From GCA-2401735 sp051252095 (GTDB lineage Bacteria; Pseudomonadota; Gammaproteobacteria; Burkholderiales; Methylophilaceae): DNA of 64,000 nt. The notes beneath the pieces are model-generated. The model did no database searches and was not told where the DNA came from. It saw nothing but the letters and a program-made list of their open reading frames with translations. The position numbers were made by a program, and so were the translations under genes. The DNA lies in contig JBPOFK010000001.1 of assembly GCA_051252095.1 (NCBI GenBank), positions 124,001-188,000 of the forward strand, in the 5' to 3' direction. This document shows, in pieces, positions 26,672-34,025 of this stretch (positions within the stretch are counted from its first letter, which is position 1; every line of letters starts with the position of its first letter).

Positions 26672-27505
26672 ATGGCATTAGTTAAAGTCAAACCAACTTC
26701 CCCGGGTCGTCGTGGTGTTATCAAGGTTGTTACACCTGATTTACATAAAGGTAAACCACACGCGCCGCTGTTGGAGAGTCAAAGTAAGAATGCTGGCCGA
26801 AATAACAATGGCCGCATTACAACCCGTCACCAAGGTGGTGGGCATAAGCAGCATTACCGTATTGTCGATTTCCGTCGCAACAAGGATGGTATTCCTGCAA
26901 AAGTTGAGCGTATCGAGTACGATCCAAATCGTACAGCACATATTGCTCTGCTTTGCTATGCCGATGGTGAGCGTCGTTACATTATCGCGCCACGTGGGAT
27001 AGCAGCAGGGGATGAGTTGGTAAGTGGTTCTGAGGCGCCAATCAAATCAGGTAATACACTTCCGCTTCGAAACATTCCTGTTGGTAGCACAATACATTGT
27101 ATTGAGTTGCAGCCAGGTAAAGGTGCGCAAATCGCTCGCTCTGCAGGCGCTTCTGTTCAGTTGCTAGCAAGAGAAGGCATATACGCTCAGTTACGTTTAC
27201 GCTCCGGAGAGGTGCGTAGAGTACATGTTGACTGTAAAGCAACGCTAGGTGAGGTTGGCAATGGCGAACATTCATTGCGATCAATTGGTAAAGCTGGTGC
27301 GATGCGTTGGCGCGGCGTTCGTCCAACGGTGCGTGGTGTTGTGATGAATCCGATTGACCATCCGCACGGTGGTGGTGAAGGTCGTACTGCGGCTGGGATG
27401 AATCCAGTTAGTCCTTGGGGTGTTCAAACAAAAGGTTACCGCACTCGAAACAATAAACGGACGGACAACATGCGTGTTTCTCGTCGTCCTAGAAATGTAA
27501 GGTAG
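26672..27505 (+). CDS. rplB: 50S ribosomal protein L2
   Basis: A 277-residue protein (273 in E. coli) needed for subunit joining and peptidyl-transferase activity. The N-terminal half has TTRHQGGGHKQHYRIVDFRR. The C-terminal part has GVVMNPIDHPHGGGEGRT with the conserved histidine near the catalytic centre, and a basic tail. Middle gene of the S10 operon with short gaps on both sides. Confidence 0.98.
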   Translation: MALVKVKPTSPGRRGVIKVVTPDLHKGKPHAPLLESQSKNAGRNNNGRITTRHQGGGHKQHYRIVDFRRNKDGIPAKVERIEYDPNRTAHIALLCYADGERRYIIAPRGIAAGDELVSGSEAPIKSGNTLPLRNIPVGSTIHCIELQPGKGAQIARSAGASVQLLAREGIYAQLRLRSGEVRRVHVDCKATLGEVGNGEHSLRSIGKAGAMRWRGVRPTVRGVVMNPIDHPHGGGEGRTAAGMNPVSPWGVQTKGYRTRNNKRTDNMRVSRRPRNVR

Positions 27506-27510
27506 ATAAT

Positions 27511-27786
27511 ATGGCGCGTTCAATTAAAAAAGGCCCATTTATAGATGGTCATCTAGCAAAAAAAGTTGAAGCTGCTGCGGCAACTCGTGACCGTAAGCCA
27601 ATTAAAACTTGGTCACGTCGCTCAACAATTTTGCCAGATTTTATTGGTTTAACGATTGCTGTGCACAACGGGAAAATGCATGTGCCAGTACTCATTTCTG
27701 AAAATATGGTAGGTCACAAGCTTGGTGAATTTGCGGCAACGCGCACGTTCAAAGGACATGCTGCTGACAAAAAAGCGAAGAAATAG
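27511..27786 (+). CDS. rpsS: 30S ribosomal protein S19
   Basis: A 91-residue protein (92 in E. coli) of the 30S head that contacts the A-site finger and S13. It begins MARSIKKGPFIDGHLAKKVE and carries KTWSRRSTILPDFIGLTIAVHNGK and VGHKLGEFAATRTFKGH. It follows rplB by 5 bases. The next gene, rplV, begins within ten bases of the stop. Confidence 0.98.
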   Translation: MARSIKKGPFIDGHLAKKVEAAAATRDRKPIKTWSRRSTILPDFIGLTIAVHNGKMHVPVLISENMVGHKLGEFAATRTFKGHAADKKAKK

Positions 27787-27795
27787 GAGCTCATG

Positions 27796-28134
27796 ATGGA
27801 AGTAACAGCAGTCTTAAAAGGTGTGCATCTTTCTCCGCAAAAAGCGAGGCTTGTTGCCAATCTTGTGCGTGGTAAGAAAGTTGATCAAGCCCTGAGTATT
27901 CTAACTTTTACACCAAAAAAAGGTGCGGAGTTAATCAAGAAGGTGGTGGAATCAGCAATCGCCAATGCAGAACATAACAATGGCGCTGATATCGATGAAT
28001 TGAAAGTGACTTCAATTTATGTTGATAAAGGTATTGTAATGAAAAGAATTCGCGCTCGTGCCAAAGGTCGTGCTGGGCGTATCCTAAAACCAACCTGCCA
28101 CATTCATGTGACGGTAGGCGATACAAAGGCATAA
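27796..28134 (+). CDS. rplV: 50S ribosomal protein L22
   Basis: A 112-residue protein (110 in E. coli) whose beta-hairpin lines the exit tunnel, a macrolide-resistance site. It reads MEVTAVLKGVHLSPQKARLVANLVRGKKVDQAL and has VDKGIVMKRIRARAKGRAGRI at the loop. Two ATG codons stand together at 27793 and 27796. I choose the second because of spacing from GGAGC and the usual L22 N-terminus; the first adds one methionine. Confidence 0.97.
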   Translation: MEVTAVLKGVHLSPQKARLVANLVRGKKVDQALSILTFTPKKGAELIKKVVESAIANAEHNNGADIDELKVTSIYVDKGIVMKRIRARAKGRAGRILKPTCHIHVTVGDTKA

Positions 28135-28135
28135 T

Positions 28136-28852
28136 ATGGGACAAAAAATACATCCAACCGGTTTCCGTTTAGCTGTTAATAAAAACTGGCAATCACGCTG
28201 GTATGCAAACTCTAAACAGTTTCCAGAAATGTTGCAAAATGATATTAAAGTGCGTGATTTTTTAACCAAGAAGTTGGTCAATGCTGCGGTTAGTAAAGTG
28301 GTTATCGAGCGACCAGCTAAAAATGCAAAAATAACAATTCACAGTGCACGTCCTGGTGTGGTGATTGGTAAAAAAGGTGAGGATATTGAATCTTTAAGAT
28401 CGACCTTACAAGGTATGATGGATGTGCCCGTGCATTTAAATATTGAAGAGGTGCGCAAGCCTGAGCTTGATGCTACTTTAATCGCACAAAGCATTGCTCA
28501 GCAATTAGAGAAGCGTGTGATGTTCCGACGTGCAATGAAGCGTGCAATGCAAAATGCTATGCGCCTAGGGGCGCAGGGTATTAAAATTATGAGCTCTGGT
28601 CGTTTGAATGGTATTGAGATTGCGCGTACGGAATGGTATCGCGAAGGTCGCGTGCCACTTCATACGTTACGAGCTGATATCGATTATGGTGTTGCAGAGG
28701 CATTAACAACATACGGTATTATCGGTATTAAAGTATGGATATTCAAAGGTGAGGTATTTGCTGACAATGCACAAGTTGCTGATGCTACCGCAGACGCTGA
28801 GCCAGAAAAAAAAGTAAGAAAGCCGAGGGTTAAAGATGCTACAACCGTCTAG
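28136..28852 (+). CDS. rpsC: 30S ribosomal protein S3
   Basis: A 238-residue protein (233 in E. coli) at the mRNA entry tunnel that takes part in helicase activity. It begins MGQKIHPTGFRLAVNKNW; the KH domain carries VVIGKKGEDIESL, the GxxG RNA-binding loop. The C-terminal domain includes GIEIARTEWYREGRVPLHTLRADIDYG. The basic tail ends KPRVKDATTV and overlaps the rplP start by 17 bases. Confidence 0.98.
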   Translation: MGQKIHPTGFRLAVNKNWQSRWYANSKQFPEMLQNDIKVRDFLTKKLVNAAVSKVVIERPAKNAKITIHSARPGVVIGKKGEDIESLRSTLQGMMDVPVHLNIEEVRKPELDATLIAQSIAQQLEKRVMFRRAMKRAMQNAMRLGAQGIKIMSSGRLNGIEIARTEWYREGRVPLHTLRADIDYGVAEALTTYGIIGIKVWIFKGEVFADNAQVADATADAEPEKKVRKPRVKDATTV

Positions 28853-29252
28853 ACAAAAATTCCGTAAAATGCAAAAAGGCCGCAATAAGGGCATTGCAAC
28901 TACGGGTAATAAAGTGAGTTTTGGTGATTTTGGATTAAAAGCAGTGGGTCGTGGACGCATTACTGCGCGCCAGATTGAAGCTGCGCGTCGTGTGATGACT
29001 CGTCATATCAAACGTGGTGGTCGTGTTTGGATTCGCATTTTTCCTGATCAGCCAATTTCAAAGAAACCTGCTGAAGTGCGTATGGGTAAAGGTAAAGGTA
29101 GTGTTGAGTTTTACATTGCTCAAATTAAGCCCGGCAAAATGTTGTATGAGATGGATGGTGTTAGTGAAGAGCTGGCTAGAGAAGCATTTCGTTTGGCGGC
29201 TGCAAAACTGCCAATACCAACAGTATTTATGACACGTCAGCTTGGTGGTTAA
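28836..29252 (+). CDS. rplP: 50S ribosomal protein L16
   Basis: A 138-residue protein (136 in E. coli) near the A site, late in assembly. It begins MLQPSRQKFRKMQKGRNKGIATTGNKVSFGDFGLKA, and GRVWIRIFPDQPISKKPAEVRMGKGKG is intact; the arginine hydroxylated by RoxA in E. coli lies in the last of these. The start overlaps rpsC by 17 bases. Its stop is 10 bases before the chosen rpmC start. Confidence 0.97.
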   Translation: MLQPSRQKFRKMQKGRNKGIATTGNKVSFGDFGLKAVGRGRITARQIEAARRVMTRHIKRGGRVWIRIFPDQPISKKPAEVRMGKGKGSVEFYIAQIKPGKMLYEMDGVSEELAREAFRLAAAKLPIPTVFMTRQLGG

Positions 29253-29262
29253 GGATAAGATG

Positions 29263-29454
29263 ATGAAAGCTACTGATTTAAGAAGCAAGAATATAGATGA
29301 ATTAAGCAACGAGTTGATTGAATTGCGTCGAGCACAGTTTTCTTTGCGCATGCAATCTGCGACGCAGCAACTTAACAACCCTGATCAAATGAAAAAGACA
29401 CGCCGTGATATAGCGCGTATTAAGACTGTGCTAGCTGAAAAAGCTAAAGCATAA
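29263..29454 (+). CDS. rpmC: 50S ribosomal protein L29
   Basis: A 63-residue two-helix protein (63 in E. coli) near the tunnel exit. It reads MKATDLRSKNIDELSNELIELRRAQFSLRM and ends KTRRDIARIKTVLAEKAKA. Two adjacent ATG codons occur at 29260 and 29263. The second gives seven bases from AGGA and the normal N-terminus, while a reading from 29242 overlaps rplP and is not conserved. rpsQ follows within about ten bases. Confidence 0.95.
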   Translation: MKATDLRSKNIDELSNELIELRRAQFSLRMQSATQQLNNPDQMKKTRRDIARIKTVLAEKAKA

Positions 29455-29465
29455 GAGGATTGATG

Positions 29466-29729
29466 ATGACAGAAATTGAAACAAAAGTCGTTCGCTCATT
29501 AAGCGGTCGTGTAGTTAGCAATAAAATGGATAAAACGGTTAGCGTATTAGTGGAGCGTAAAGTTAAGCACCCACTAATCGGTAAGGTGATATCTAAATCA
29601 AAGAAATTTCATGCACATGATGAAGAAAATGCATGTCAAGAAGGTGATATTGTTACTATTACTGAGGGTCGTCCGCTTTCAAAGCATAAAACCTGGGTAG
29701 TAACCAATATTGCAAAAAAAGCAAACTAA
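29466..29729 (+). CDS. rpsQ: 30S ribosomal protein S17
   Basis: An 87-residue OB-fold 16S rRNA-binding protein (84 in E. coli). The core is RSLSGRVVSNKMDKTVSVLVERKVKHPLIGKVISKSKKFHAHDEEN. TTG, ATG and ATG codons stand in a row at 29460, 29463 and 29466. I pick 29466, which gives six bases from GAGGA. Last gene of the S10 operon; a 211-base gap with a promoter and structured leader follows. Confidence 0.95.
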   Translation: MTEIETKVVRSLSGRVVSNKMDKTVSVLVERKVKHPLIGKVISKSKKFHAHDEENACQEGDIVTITEGRPLSKHKTWVVTNIAKKAN

Positions 29730-29768
29730 CCCTTTGTAAAAGTAGTTGTAATATTTTGCATTTATTAC

Positions 29769-29798
29769 TTGCTAGTAAATGTGAATGAAGTATATAAT
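29769..29798 (+). promoter_or_regulatory. Candidate promoter of the spc operon
   Basis: TTGCTA (29769-29774, 4 of 6), an 18-base spacer and a perfect TATAAT (29793-29798), in the only large gap between S10 and spc genes. It would give a leader of about 135 bases before rplN. Confidence 0.7.
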
Positions 29799-29804
29799 GT
29801 TGGA

Positions 29805-29940
29805 CTTTTCGGCGCTCGTGTATTGGTCAGTTTAACTGGAATACACAAAAGCAAGCGCCCCAATACTGACCGTGGTCAATAGGCCGAACCATGTAATGGC
29901 GGCTGTTTTGGTAAATACGGATTAAGTTGGAGATTATTTC
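29805..29940 (+). promoter_or_regulatory. Structured leader of rplN with mutually exclusive helices
   Basis: A nested hairpin is visible: GGCGCT (29811-29816) with AGCGCC (29854-29859), GTGTATT (29818-29824) with AATACAC (29840-29846), and CAGTT (29828-29832) with AACTG (29834-29838). Competing pairs use the same bases: TTCGGC (29808-29813) with GCCGAA (29883-29888), and GGTCAG (29825-29830) with CTGACC (29866-29871). A hairpin TGACC/GGTCA lies at 29867-29878. Such alternatives suggest a regulatory switch, perhaps autoregulation by a ribosomal protein; this is inference. Confidence 0.5.
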
Positions 29941-30309
29941 ATGATTCAAATGCAGTCAAGGCTGGAAGTGGCCGACAACACAGGTGCGCGTTCAGTACAG
30001 TGCATTAAAGTGCTTGGTGGCTCAAAGCGTCGTTACGCAAGTGTTGGCGACGTAATTAAGGTGACTATTAAAGACGCTGCTCCACGTGGGCGCGTTAAAA
30101 AAGGTGAGGTGTACAACGCTGTTGTGGTGAGAACTGCTAAAGGTGTTCGTCGTCCAGATGGCTCTCTTATTAAATTTGATGGTAATGCAGCTGTTTTGCT
30201 AACTGCTAAATTGGAGCCAATCGGTACGCGTATTTTTGGGCCAGTAACACGTGAACTACGTAGTGAACGCTTCATGAAAATCGTTTCTTTAGCTCCAGAA
30301 GTTCTGTAG
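29941..30309 (+). CDS. rplN: 50S ribosomal protein L14
   Basis: A 122-residue protein (123 in E. coli) at the subunit interface and the binding site of the silencing factor RsfS. It begins MIQMQSRLEVADNTGARSVQCIKVLGGS and includes APRGRVKKGEVYNAVVVRTAKG and TRIFGPVTRELR. First gene of the spc operon, behind its own promoter and a long structured leader. rplX follows after 21 bases. Confidence 0.98.
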   Translation: MIQMQSRLEVADNTGARSVQCIKVLGGSKRRYASVGDVIKVTIKDAAPRGRVKKGEVYNAVVVRTAKGVRRPDGSLIKFDGNAAVLLTAKLEPIGTRIFGPVTRELRSERFMKIVSLAPEVL

Positions 30310-30330
30310 AGCGAAGAAGAGGATATAGAA

Positions 30331-30648
30331 ATGAGTAAAATTCTTAAAGGTGACCAAGTCATTGTCAATACTGGCAAAGATAAAGGCAAGCGAGGCGTTG
30401 TATCTCGTGTCTTAGAAAACGGTCTTGTGATTGTTGAAGGTATTAACTTAGCAAAAAAACACGAAAAACCAAACCCGATGAAGGGTGTGGCTGGTGGTAT
30501 TGTTGCAAAAGAAATGCCGATACAAATTTCGAATATTGCCTTATTTAATGCGGCAACAGATAAAGCGGACCGAGTAAGCTATAAAGTGCTTAAAGATGGT
30601 CGTAAGATTCGTGTGTATAAATCAAACGGCGAAGCGGTTGAAGCTTAA
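30331..30648 (+). CDS. rplX: 50S ribosomal protein L24
   Basis: A 105-residue KOW-domain protein (104 in E. coli) that starts 50S assembly and lies by the tunnel exit. It reads ILKGDQVIVNTGKDKGKRGVVSRVLENGLVIVEGINLAKKH, the KOW motif, and later EMPIQISNIALFN. The start ATG has AGAGGATATAG upstream. rplE begins 20 bases later. Confidence 0.97.
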   Translation: MSKILKGDQVIVNTGKDKGKRGVVSRVLENGLVIVEGINLAKKHEKPNPMKGVAGGIVAKEMPIQISNIALFNAATDKADRVSYKVLKDGRKIRVYKSNGEAVEA

Positions 30649-30668
30649 GTGAGTAAATAGGAAAAATT

Positions 30669-31208
30669 ATGGCACGCTTAAAACAATATTATAACGAAAC
30701 AGTTGTCAAAGAGATGACTGAAAAGTTTGGATATACCTCAGTAATGCAGGTTCCAAGAATCGAGAAAATCACACTTAATATGGGTGTTGGTGAAGCTGTC
30801 GCTGATAAAAAAGTGATGGAACATGCAGTTAATGATATGGAAAAAATTGCAGGTCAAAAAGCAATTGTCACCAAGGCAAAGAAATCAGTTGCGGCGTTTA
30901 AAATTCGTGATGATTATCCAGTTGGCTGTAAAGTGACGCTGCGTCGCGAGCGCATGTATGAGTTTTTTGATCGTTTGGTGACTGTTGCTATTCCACGTAC
31001 AAGAGATTTTCGTGGGTTGTCTGCGAAATCATTTGATGGGCGCGGCAACTACAACATGGGTGTAAAAGAGCAAATCATTTTCCCGGAAATTGATTACGAT
31101 AAAATTGATGCGATTCGTGGTATGAATATTACGATTACTACAACTGCAAAAACTGACGAAGAAGCTAAAGCATTGCTTTCTGCGTTTAACTTTCCTTTTA
31201 GAGGTTAA
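30669..31208 (+). CDS. rplE: 50S ribosomal protein L5
   Basis: A 179-residue 5S rRNA-binding protein, the same length as in E. coli. Landmarks are VPRIEKITLNMGVGEA, GQKAIVTKAKKSVAAFKIR, and the P-site loop and C-terminus RDFRGLSAKSFDGRGNYNMGVKEQIIFPEIDYD. In E. coli the S8 repressor binds near the rplE start; no clear S8-like site was recognised here. rpsN follows after 3 bases. Confidence 0.98.
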   Translation: MARLKQYYNETVVKEMTEKFGYTSVMQVPRIEKITLNMGVGEAVADKKVMEHAVNDMEKIAGQKAIVTKAKKSVAAFKIRDDYPVGCKVTLRRERMYEFFDRLVTVAIPRTRDFRGLSAKSFDGRGNYNMGVKEQIIFPEIDYDKIDAIRGMNITITTTAKTDEEAKALLSAFNFPFRG

Positions 31209-31211
31209 AAC

Positions 31212-31517
31212 ATGGCAAAAACATGTATGACAGAGCGCGAAATTAAGAGACGCGCAACCGTAAAGAAATATGCTGCTAAACGTGCTGCGTTAACAGCAAT
31301 TATTAACGATCAAAGCGTTAGTGTAGAAGAGCAGCGTGAGGCGCGCTTGAAGTTGCAAGCTTTACCACGTAATTCTAGCCCAGTGCGTTTACGTAATCGT
31401 TGTGCGCTTACTGGCCGTCCACGTGGCGTGTTTAGTAAATTTGGAATTGGACGTAGTAAATTGCGTGACTTGATGATGGCTGGCAAAGTGCCAGGCGTTA
31501 CTAAGGCTAGCTGGTAA
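31212..31517 (+). CDS. rpsN: 30S ribosomal protein S14
   Basis: A 101-residue head protein (101 in E. coli) of the long zinc-free type: the region LRNRCALTGRPRGVFSKFGIGRSKLRDLM has only one cysteine, so no zinc ribbon is present. It begins MAKTCMTEREIKRRATVKKY. rpsH starts 15 bases downstream. Confidence 0.97.
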   Translation: MAKTCMTEREIKRRATVKKYAAKRAALTAIINDQSVSVEEQREARLKLQALPRNSSPVRLRNRCALTGRPRGVFSKFGIGRSKLRDLMMAGKVPGVTKASW

Positions 31518-31532
31518 AAAAGGGACAGATCT

Positions 31533-31928
31533 ATGAGTATGAGTGATCCAATTGCCGACATGTTGACGCGTATTCGTAATGCGCAAAGTGTTAACAAGAT
31601 TTCGGTTTCAATGCCAGCATCTAAGTTAAAAGGTGCTATAGCAAATGTGCTAAAAGATGAAGGATATATTGAAGACTATTCAGTAGATGCCAATAATGGC
31701 AAGCCGGTCTTGAATATTGAGCTTAAATATTATGCTGGTCGTCCGGTTATTGAGAAAATTGAGCGAGTAAGTAAACCAGGTTTGCGCGTTTACAATAGCG
31801 GGCAAAATATACCTAAAGTGATGAATGGGCTTGGTGTGACAATTGTGTCTACATCCAAGGGTGTAATGACAGATCGCAAAGCGCAAGCTGCTGGTATTGG
31901 CGGCGAGCTTTTGTGTGTAGTGGCTTAA
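31533..31928 (+). CDS. rpsH: 30S ribosomal protein S8
   Basis: A 131-residue central-domain protein (130 in E. coli), and the translational repressor of the spc operon in enterobacteria. It begins MSMSDPIADMLTRIRNAQ, like E. coli MSMQDPIADML, which supports the first ATG at 31533 over the one at 31539. The C-terminal motif GVMTDRKAQAAGIGGELLCVV is the RNA-binding part. rplF follows after 10 bases. Confidence 0.97.
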   Translation: MSMSDPIADMLTRIRNAQSVNKISVSMPASKLKGAIANVLKDEGYIEDYSVDANNGKPVLNIELKYYAGRPVIEKIERVSKPGLRVYNSGQNIPKVMNGLGVTIVSTSKGVMTDRKAQAAGIGGELLCVVA

Positions 31929-31938
31929 GGAGAAGCAG

Positions 31939-32472
31939 ATGTCACGTGTTGCTAAAAATCCAGTAGTCATCCCTGCTAAGGTTGATGTAGTTCTAAATGC
32001 AGACAGTATTAATGTGAGTGGGCCGTTAGGAAAATTATCCCATCCACTAACTAAATTCGTTAGCTTAAAGCGTGATGGTGACACTATTACGTGCATAGCG
32101 ACTAATTCAGAGGCGCATGCGCGTGCGATGTCAGGAACTTTACGTTCCCTAGTGGCTAATATGGTGCATGGTGTTTCTGAAGGCTTTACACGCAAACTAA
32201 CACTTGTTGGTGTTGGTTACAAAGCGCAAGCACAGGGAGAAATGTTAAACCTGGAGTTAGGCTATTCACATCCAATTGCGCACAAGATGCCTAATGGTGT
32301 GACCGTTAAGACGCCAACGCCAACAGAGGTTGAAATTACTGGTGCAGATAAACAAGTGGTGGGTCAGGTGGCCGCACAAATTCGCGCTTACCGTGAGCCA
32401 GAGCCATATAAGGGTAAAGGTGTTCGTTATTCTGATGAAGTTGTTCAGATAAAAGAATCTAAGAAGAAATAG
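31939..32472 (+). CDS. rplF: 50S ribosomal protein L6
   Basis: A 177-residue protein (177 in E. coli) by the sarcin-ricin loop and the factor-binding site. It begins MSRVAKNPVVIPAKVDV and has LTLVGVGYKAQAQGEMLNLELGYSHP and the C-terminal EPYKGKGVRYSDEVV. The ribosome-binding site AAGGAG lies just after the rpsH stop. rplR starts 28 bases after the stop. Confidence 0.98.
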   Translation: MSRVAKNPVVIPAKVDVVLNADSINVSGPLGKLSHPLTKFVSLKRDGDTITCIATNSEAHARAMSGTLRSLVANMVHGVSEGFTRKLTLVGVGYKAQAQGEMLNLELGYSHPIAHKMPNGVTVKTPTPTEVEITGADKQVVGQVAAQIRAYREPEPYKGKGVRYSDEVVQIKESKKK

Positions 32473-32500
32473 TAGTAATTTAGGAAAATAAGGCTAAAAC

Positions 32501-32854
32501 ATGACTACAGTAAACAATCGCTTGCGCCGCGCACGTAAAACCCGTGCCATTATTGCCGGGCAATCTGTAACGCGCTTAAGTGTGCATCGTACAAACTTAC
32601 ATATTTATGCTCAGATCATCGATGCATCAGGTGAAAAAGTGTTGGCTAGTGCGTCAACAGCTGAGGCCGAAGTGCGTAAAAAAGTGAAAAATGGTGGTAA
32701 CGTTGAAGCAGCTGCTGAGATTGGTAAGCTTATTGCTGAAAAGGCAAAAAAAGCGGGTATTACTACAGTAGCTTTTGATCGTTCAGGCAATAAATATCAT
32801 GGTCGCATTCAAGCGTTGGCAGAAGCTGCGCGTGAAAATGGTCTGTCATTTTAA
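32501..32854 (+). CDS. rplR: 50S ribosomal protein L18
   Basis: A 117-residue 5S rRNA-binding protein (117 in E. coli) that carries the 5S RNA to the 50S subunit with L5. A basic N-terminus (NNRLRRARKTRAI) precedes RLSVHRTNLHIYAQIID, and the end is FDRSGNKYHGRIQALAEAARENGLSF. rpsE follows after 16 bases. Confidence 0.98.
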   Translation: MTTVNNRLRRARKTRAIIAGQSVTRLSVHRTNLHIYAQIIDASGEKVLASASTAEAEVRKKVKNGGNVEAAAEIGKLIAEKAKKAGITTVAFDRSGNKYHGRIQALAEAARENGLSF

Positions 32855-32870
32855 TAAGCGAGAATAGATT

Positions 32871-33383
32871 ATGGCTAAAGGTTTTGAGCAACAAGCACAG
32901 CAAACGGATGGTTTGCGTGAAAAAATGATTTCTGTTAACCGTGTGAGTAAAACGGTTAAGGGTGGACGTATTATGAGCTTTGCTGCGCTAAGCGTCGTTG
33001 GTGATGGCGATGGCGGTGTTGGCATGGGTAAAGGTAAGGCACGTGAAGTGCCGACTGCAGTGCAAAAGGCAATGGATGAGGCGCGTCGTGAAATGGTTAA
33101 AGTCAACTTGAACAATGGCACACTTCACCATACGGTGATTGGTCGTTTTGGCGCTGCTAAAGTGCTTATCCAGCCAGCTCCTGAAGGTACAGGTATTATC
33201 GCTGGAGGTGCAATGCGCGCTATTTTTGAAGTCATGGGCGTGACAAATGTTACGGCGAAATGCATTGGCTCAGCAAACCCATACAATGTTGTTCGTGCAA
33301 CATTAAATGGTCTGGAAGCAATGAATACCCCTGCGGACGTTGCTGCTAAACGTGGTAAATCAGTTGAAGAGATTAGAGGCTAA
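32871..33383 (+). CDS. rpsE: 30S ribosomal protein S5
   Basis: A 170-residue protein (167 in E. coli) at the mRNA entry, a spectinomycin and ambiguity-mutation site. The N-terminal domain reads VNRVSKTVKGGRIMSFAALSVVGDGDGGVGMGKGKAREVP, and the C-terminal domain has GAAKVLIQPAPEGTGIIAGGAMRA and GSANPYNVVRAT. The neighbours rplR and rpmD are within 16 and 3 bases. Confidence 0.98.
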   Translation: MAKGFEQQAQQTDGLREKMISVNRVSKTVKGGRIMSFAALSVVGDGDGGVGMGKGKAREVPTAVQKAMDEARREMVKVNLNNGTLHHTVIGRFGAAKVLIQPAPEGTGIIAGGAMRAIFEVMGVTNVTAKCIGSANPYNVVRATLNGLEAMNTPADVAAKRGKSVEEIRG

Positions 33384-33386
33384 ACA

Positions 33387-33578
33387 ATGGCTAAAGCAAA
33401 AAAAGATACTGTTAAAGTCACTTTAATTAAAAGTGTCATCGGAAGACTTGAGTCTCATCGTGCAACAGTTAAAGGTTTAGGTTTGCGCCGCATGCATCAT
33501 ACGGTGGAATTGGAAGATACGGCTGCTGTACGCGGCATGATTAACAAGGTCAACTATCTATTAAAGGTAGAAGGATAA
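33387..33578 (+). CDS. rpmD: 50S ribosomal protein L30
   Basis: A 63-residue protein (59 in E. coli). It carries the short alpha-beta fold signature TLIKSVIGRLESHRATVKGLGLRRMHHTVELEDTAAVRGMINKVNYL. The stop overlaps the rplO ATG by one base, so the two are translationally coupled. It starts 3 bases after rpsE. Confidence 0.97.
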   Translation: MAKAKKDTVKVTLIKSVIGRLESHRATVKGLGLRRMHHTVELEDTAAVRGMINKVNYLLKVEG

Positions 33579-34015
33579 TGGAATTAAATACAATTAAGCC
33601 TGCAGAAGGCGCTAAAAAAGAAGCTAGACGTATCGGCCGTGGTATTGGCTCAGGTTTTGGTAAAACTGGTGGTAGAGGACATAAAGGTCAGCACTCACGT
33701 TCAGGTAGAACACACCGTGTTGGTTTTGAGGGTGGTCAAATGCCTATTCAACGACGACTACCAAAACGCGGTTTTAGATCAATGACTAAAGCAGATACTG
33801 CGCGTATCCGTACGAGTGAGCTATTAGGCTTAGATGCAAAAGTCATTGACTTGCTGGCGCTAAAAGAAGCGAAGGTCGTTTCTGGAAAAGTAAAAGCAGC
33901 AAAAATATATTTATCTGGTGAAGTTACAGAAAAAGTACAAGTGCAAGGGTTGTTGTTAACCAAAGGCGCGCGCGAAGCAATTGAAAAAGCTGGCGGCAAA
34001 GTACTAGAAGCATAA
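33578..34015 (+). CDS. rplO: 50S ribosomal protein L15
   Basis: A 145-residue late-assembly protein (144 in E. coli). The N-terminal extension is glycine and arginine rich: RRIGRGIGSGFGKTGGRGHKGQHSRSGR, followed by GFEGGQMPIQRRLPKRGF. It overlaps rpmD by one base, and secY starts 10 bases after its stop. Confidence 0.98.
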   Translation: MELNTIKPAEGAKKEARRIGRGIGSGFGKTGGRGHKGQHSRSGRTHRVGFEGGQMPIQRRLPKRGFRSMTKADTARIRTSELLGLDAKVIDLLALKEAKVVSGKVKAAKIYLSGEVTEKVQVQGLLLTKGAREAIEKAGGKVLEA

Positions 34016-34025
34016 GAGATTACAA

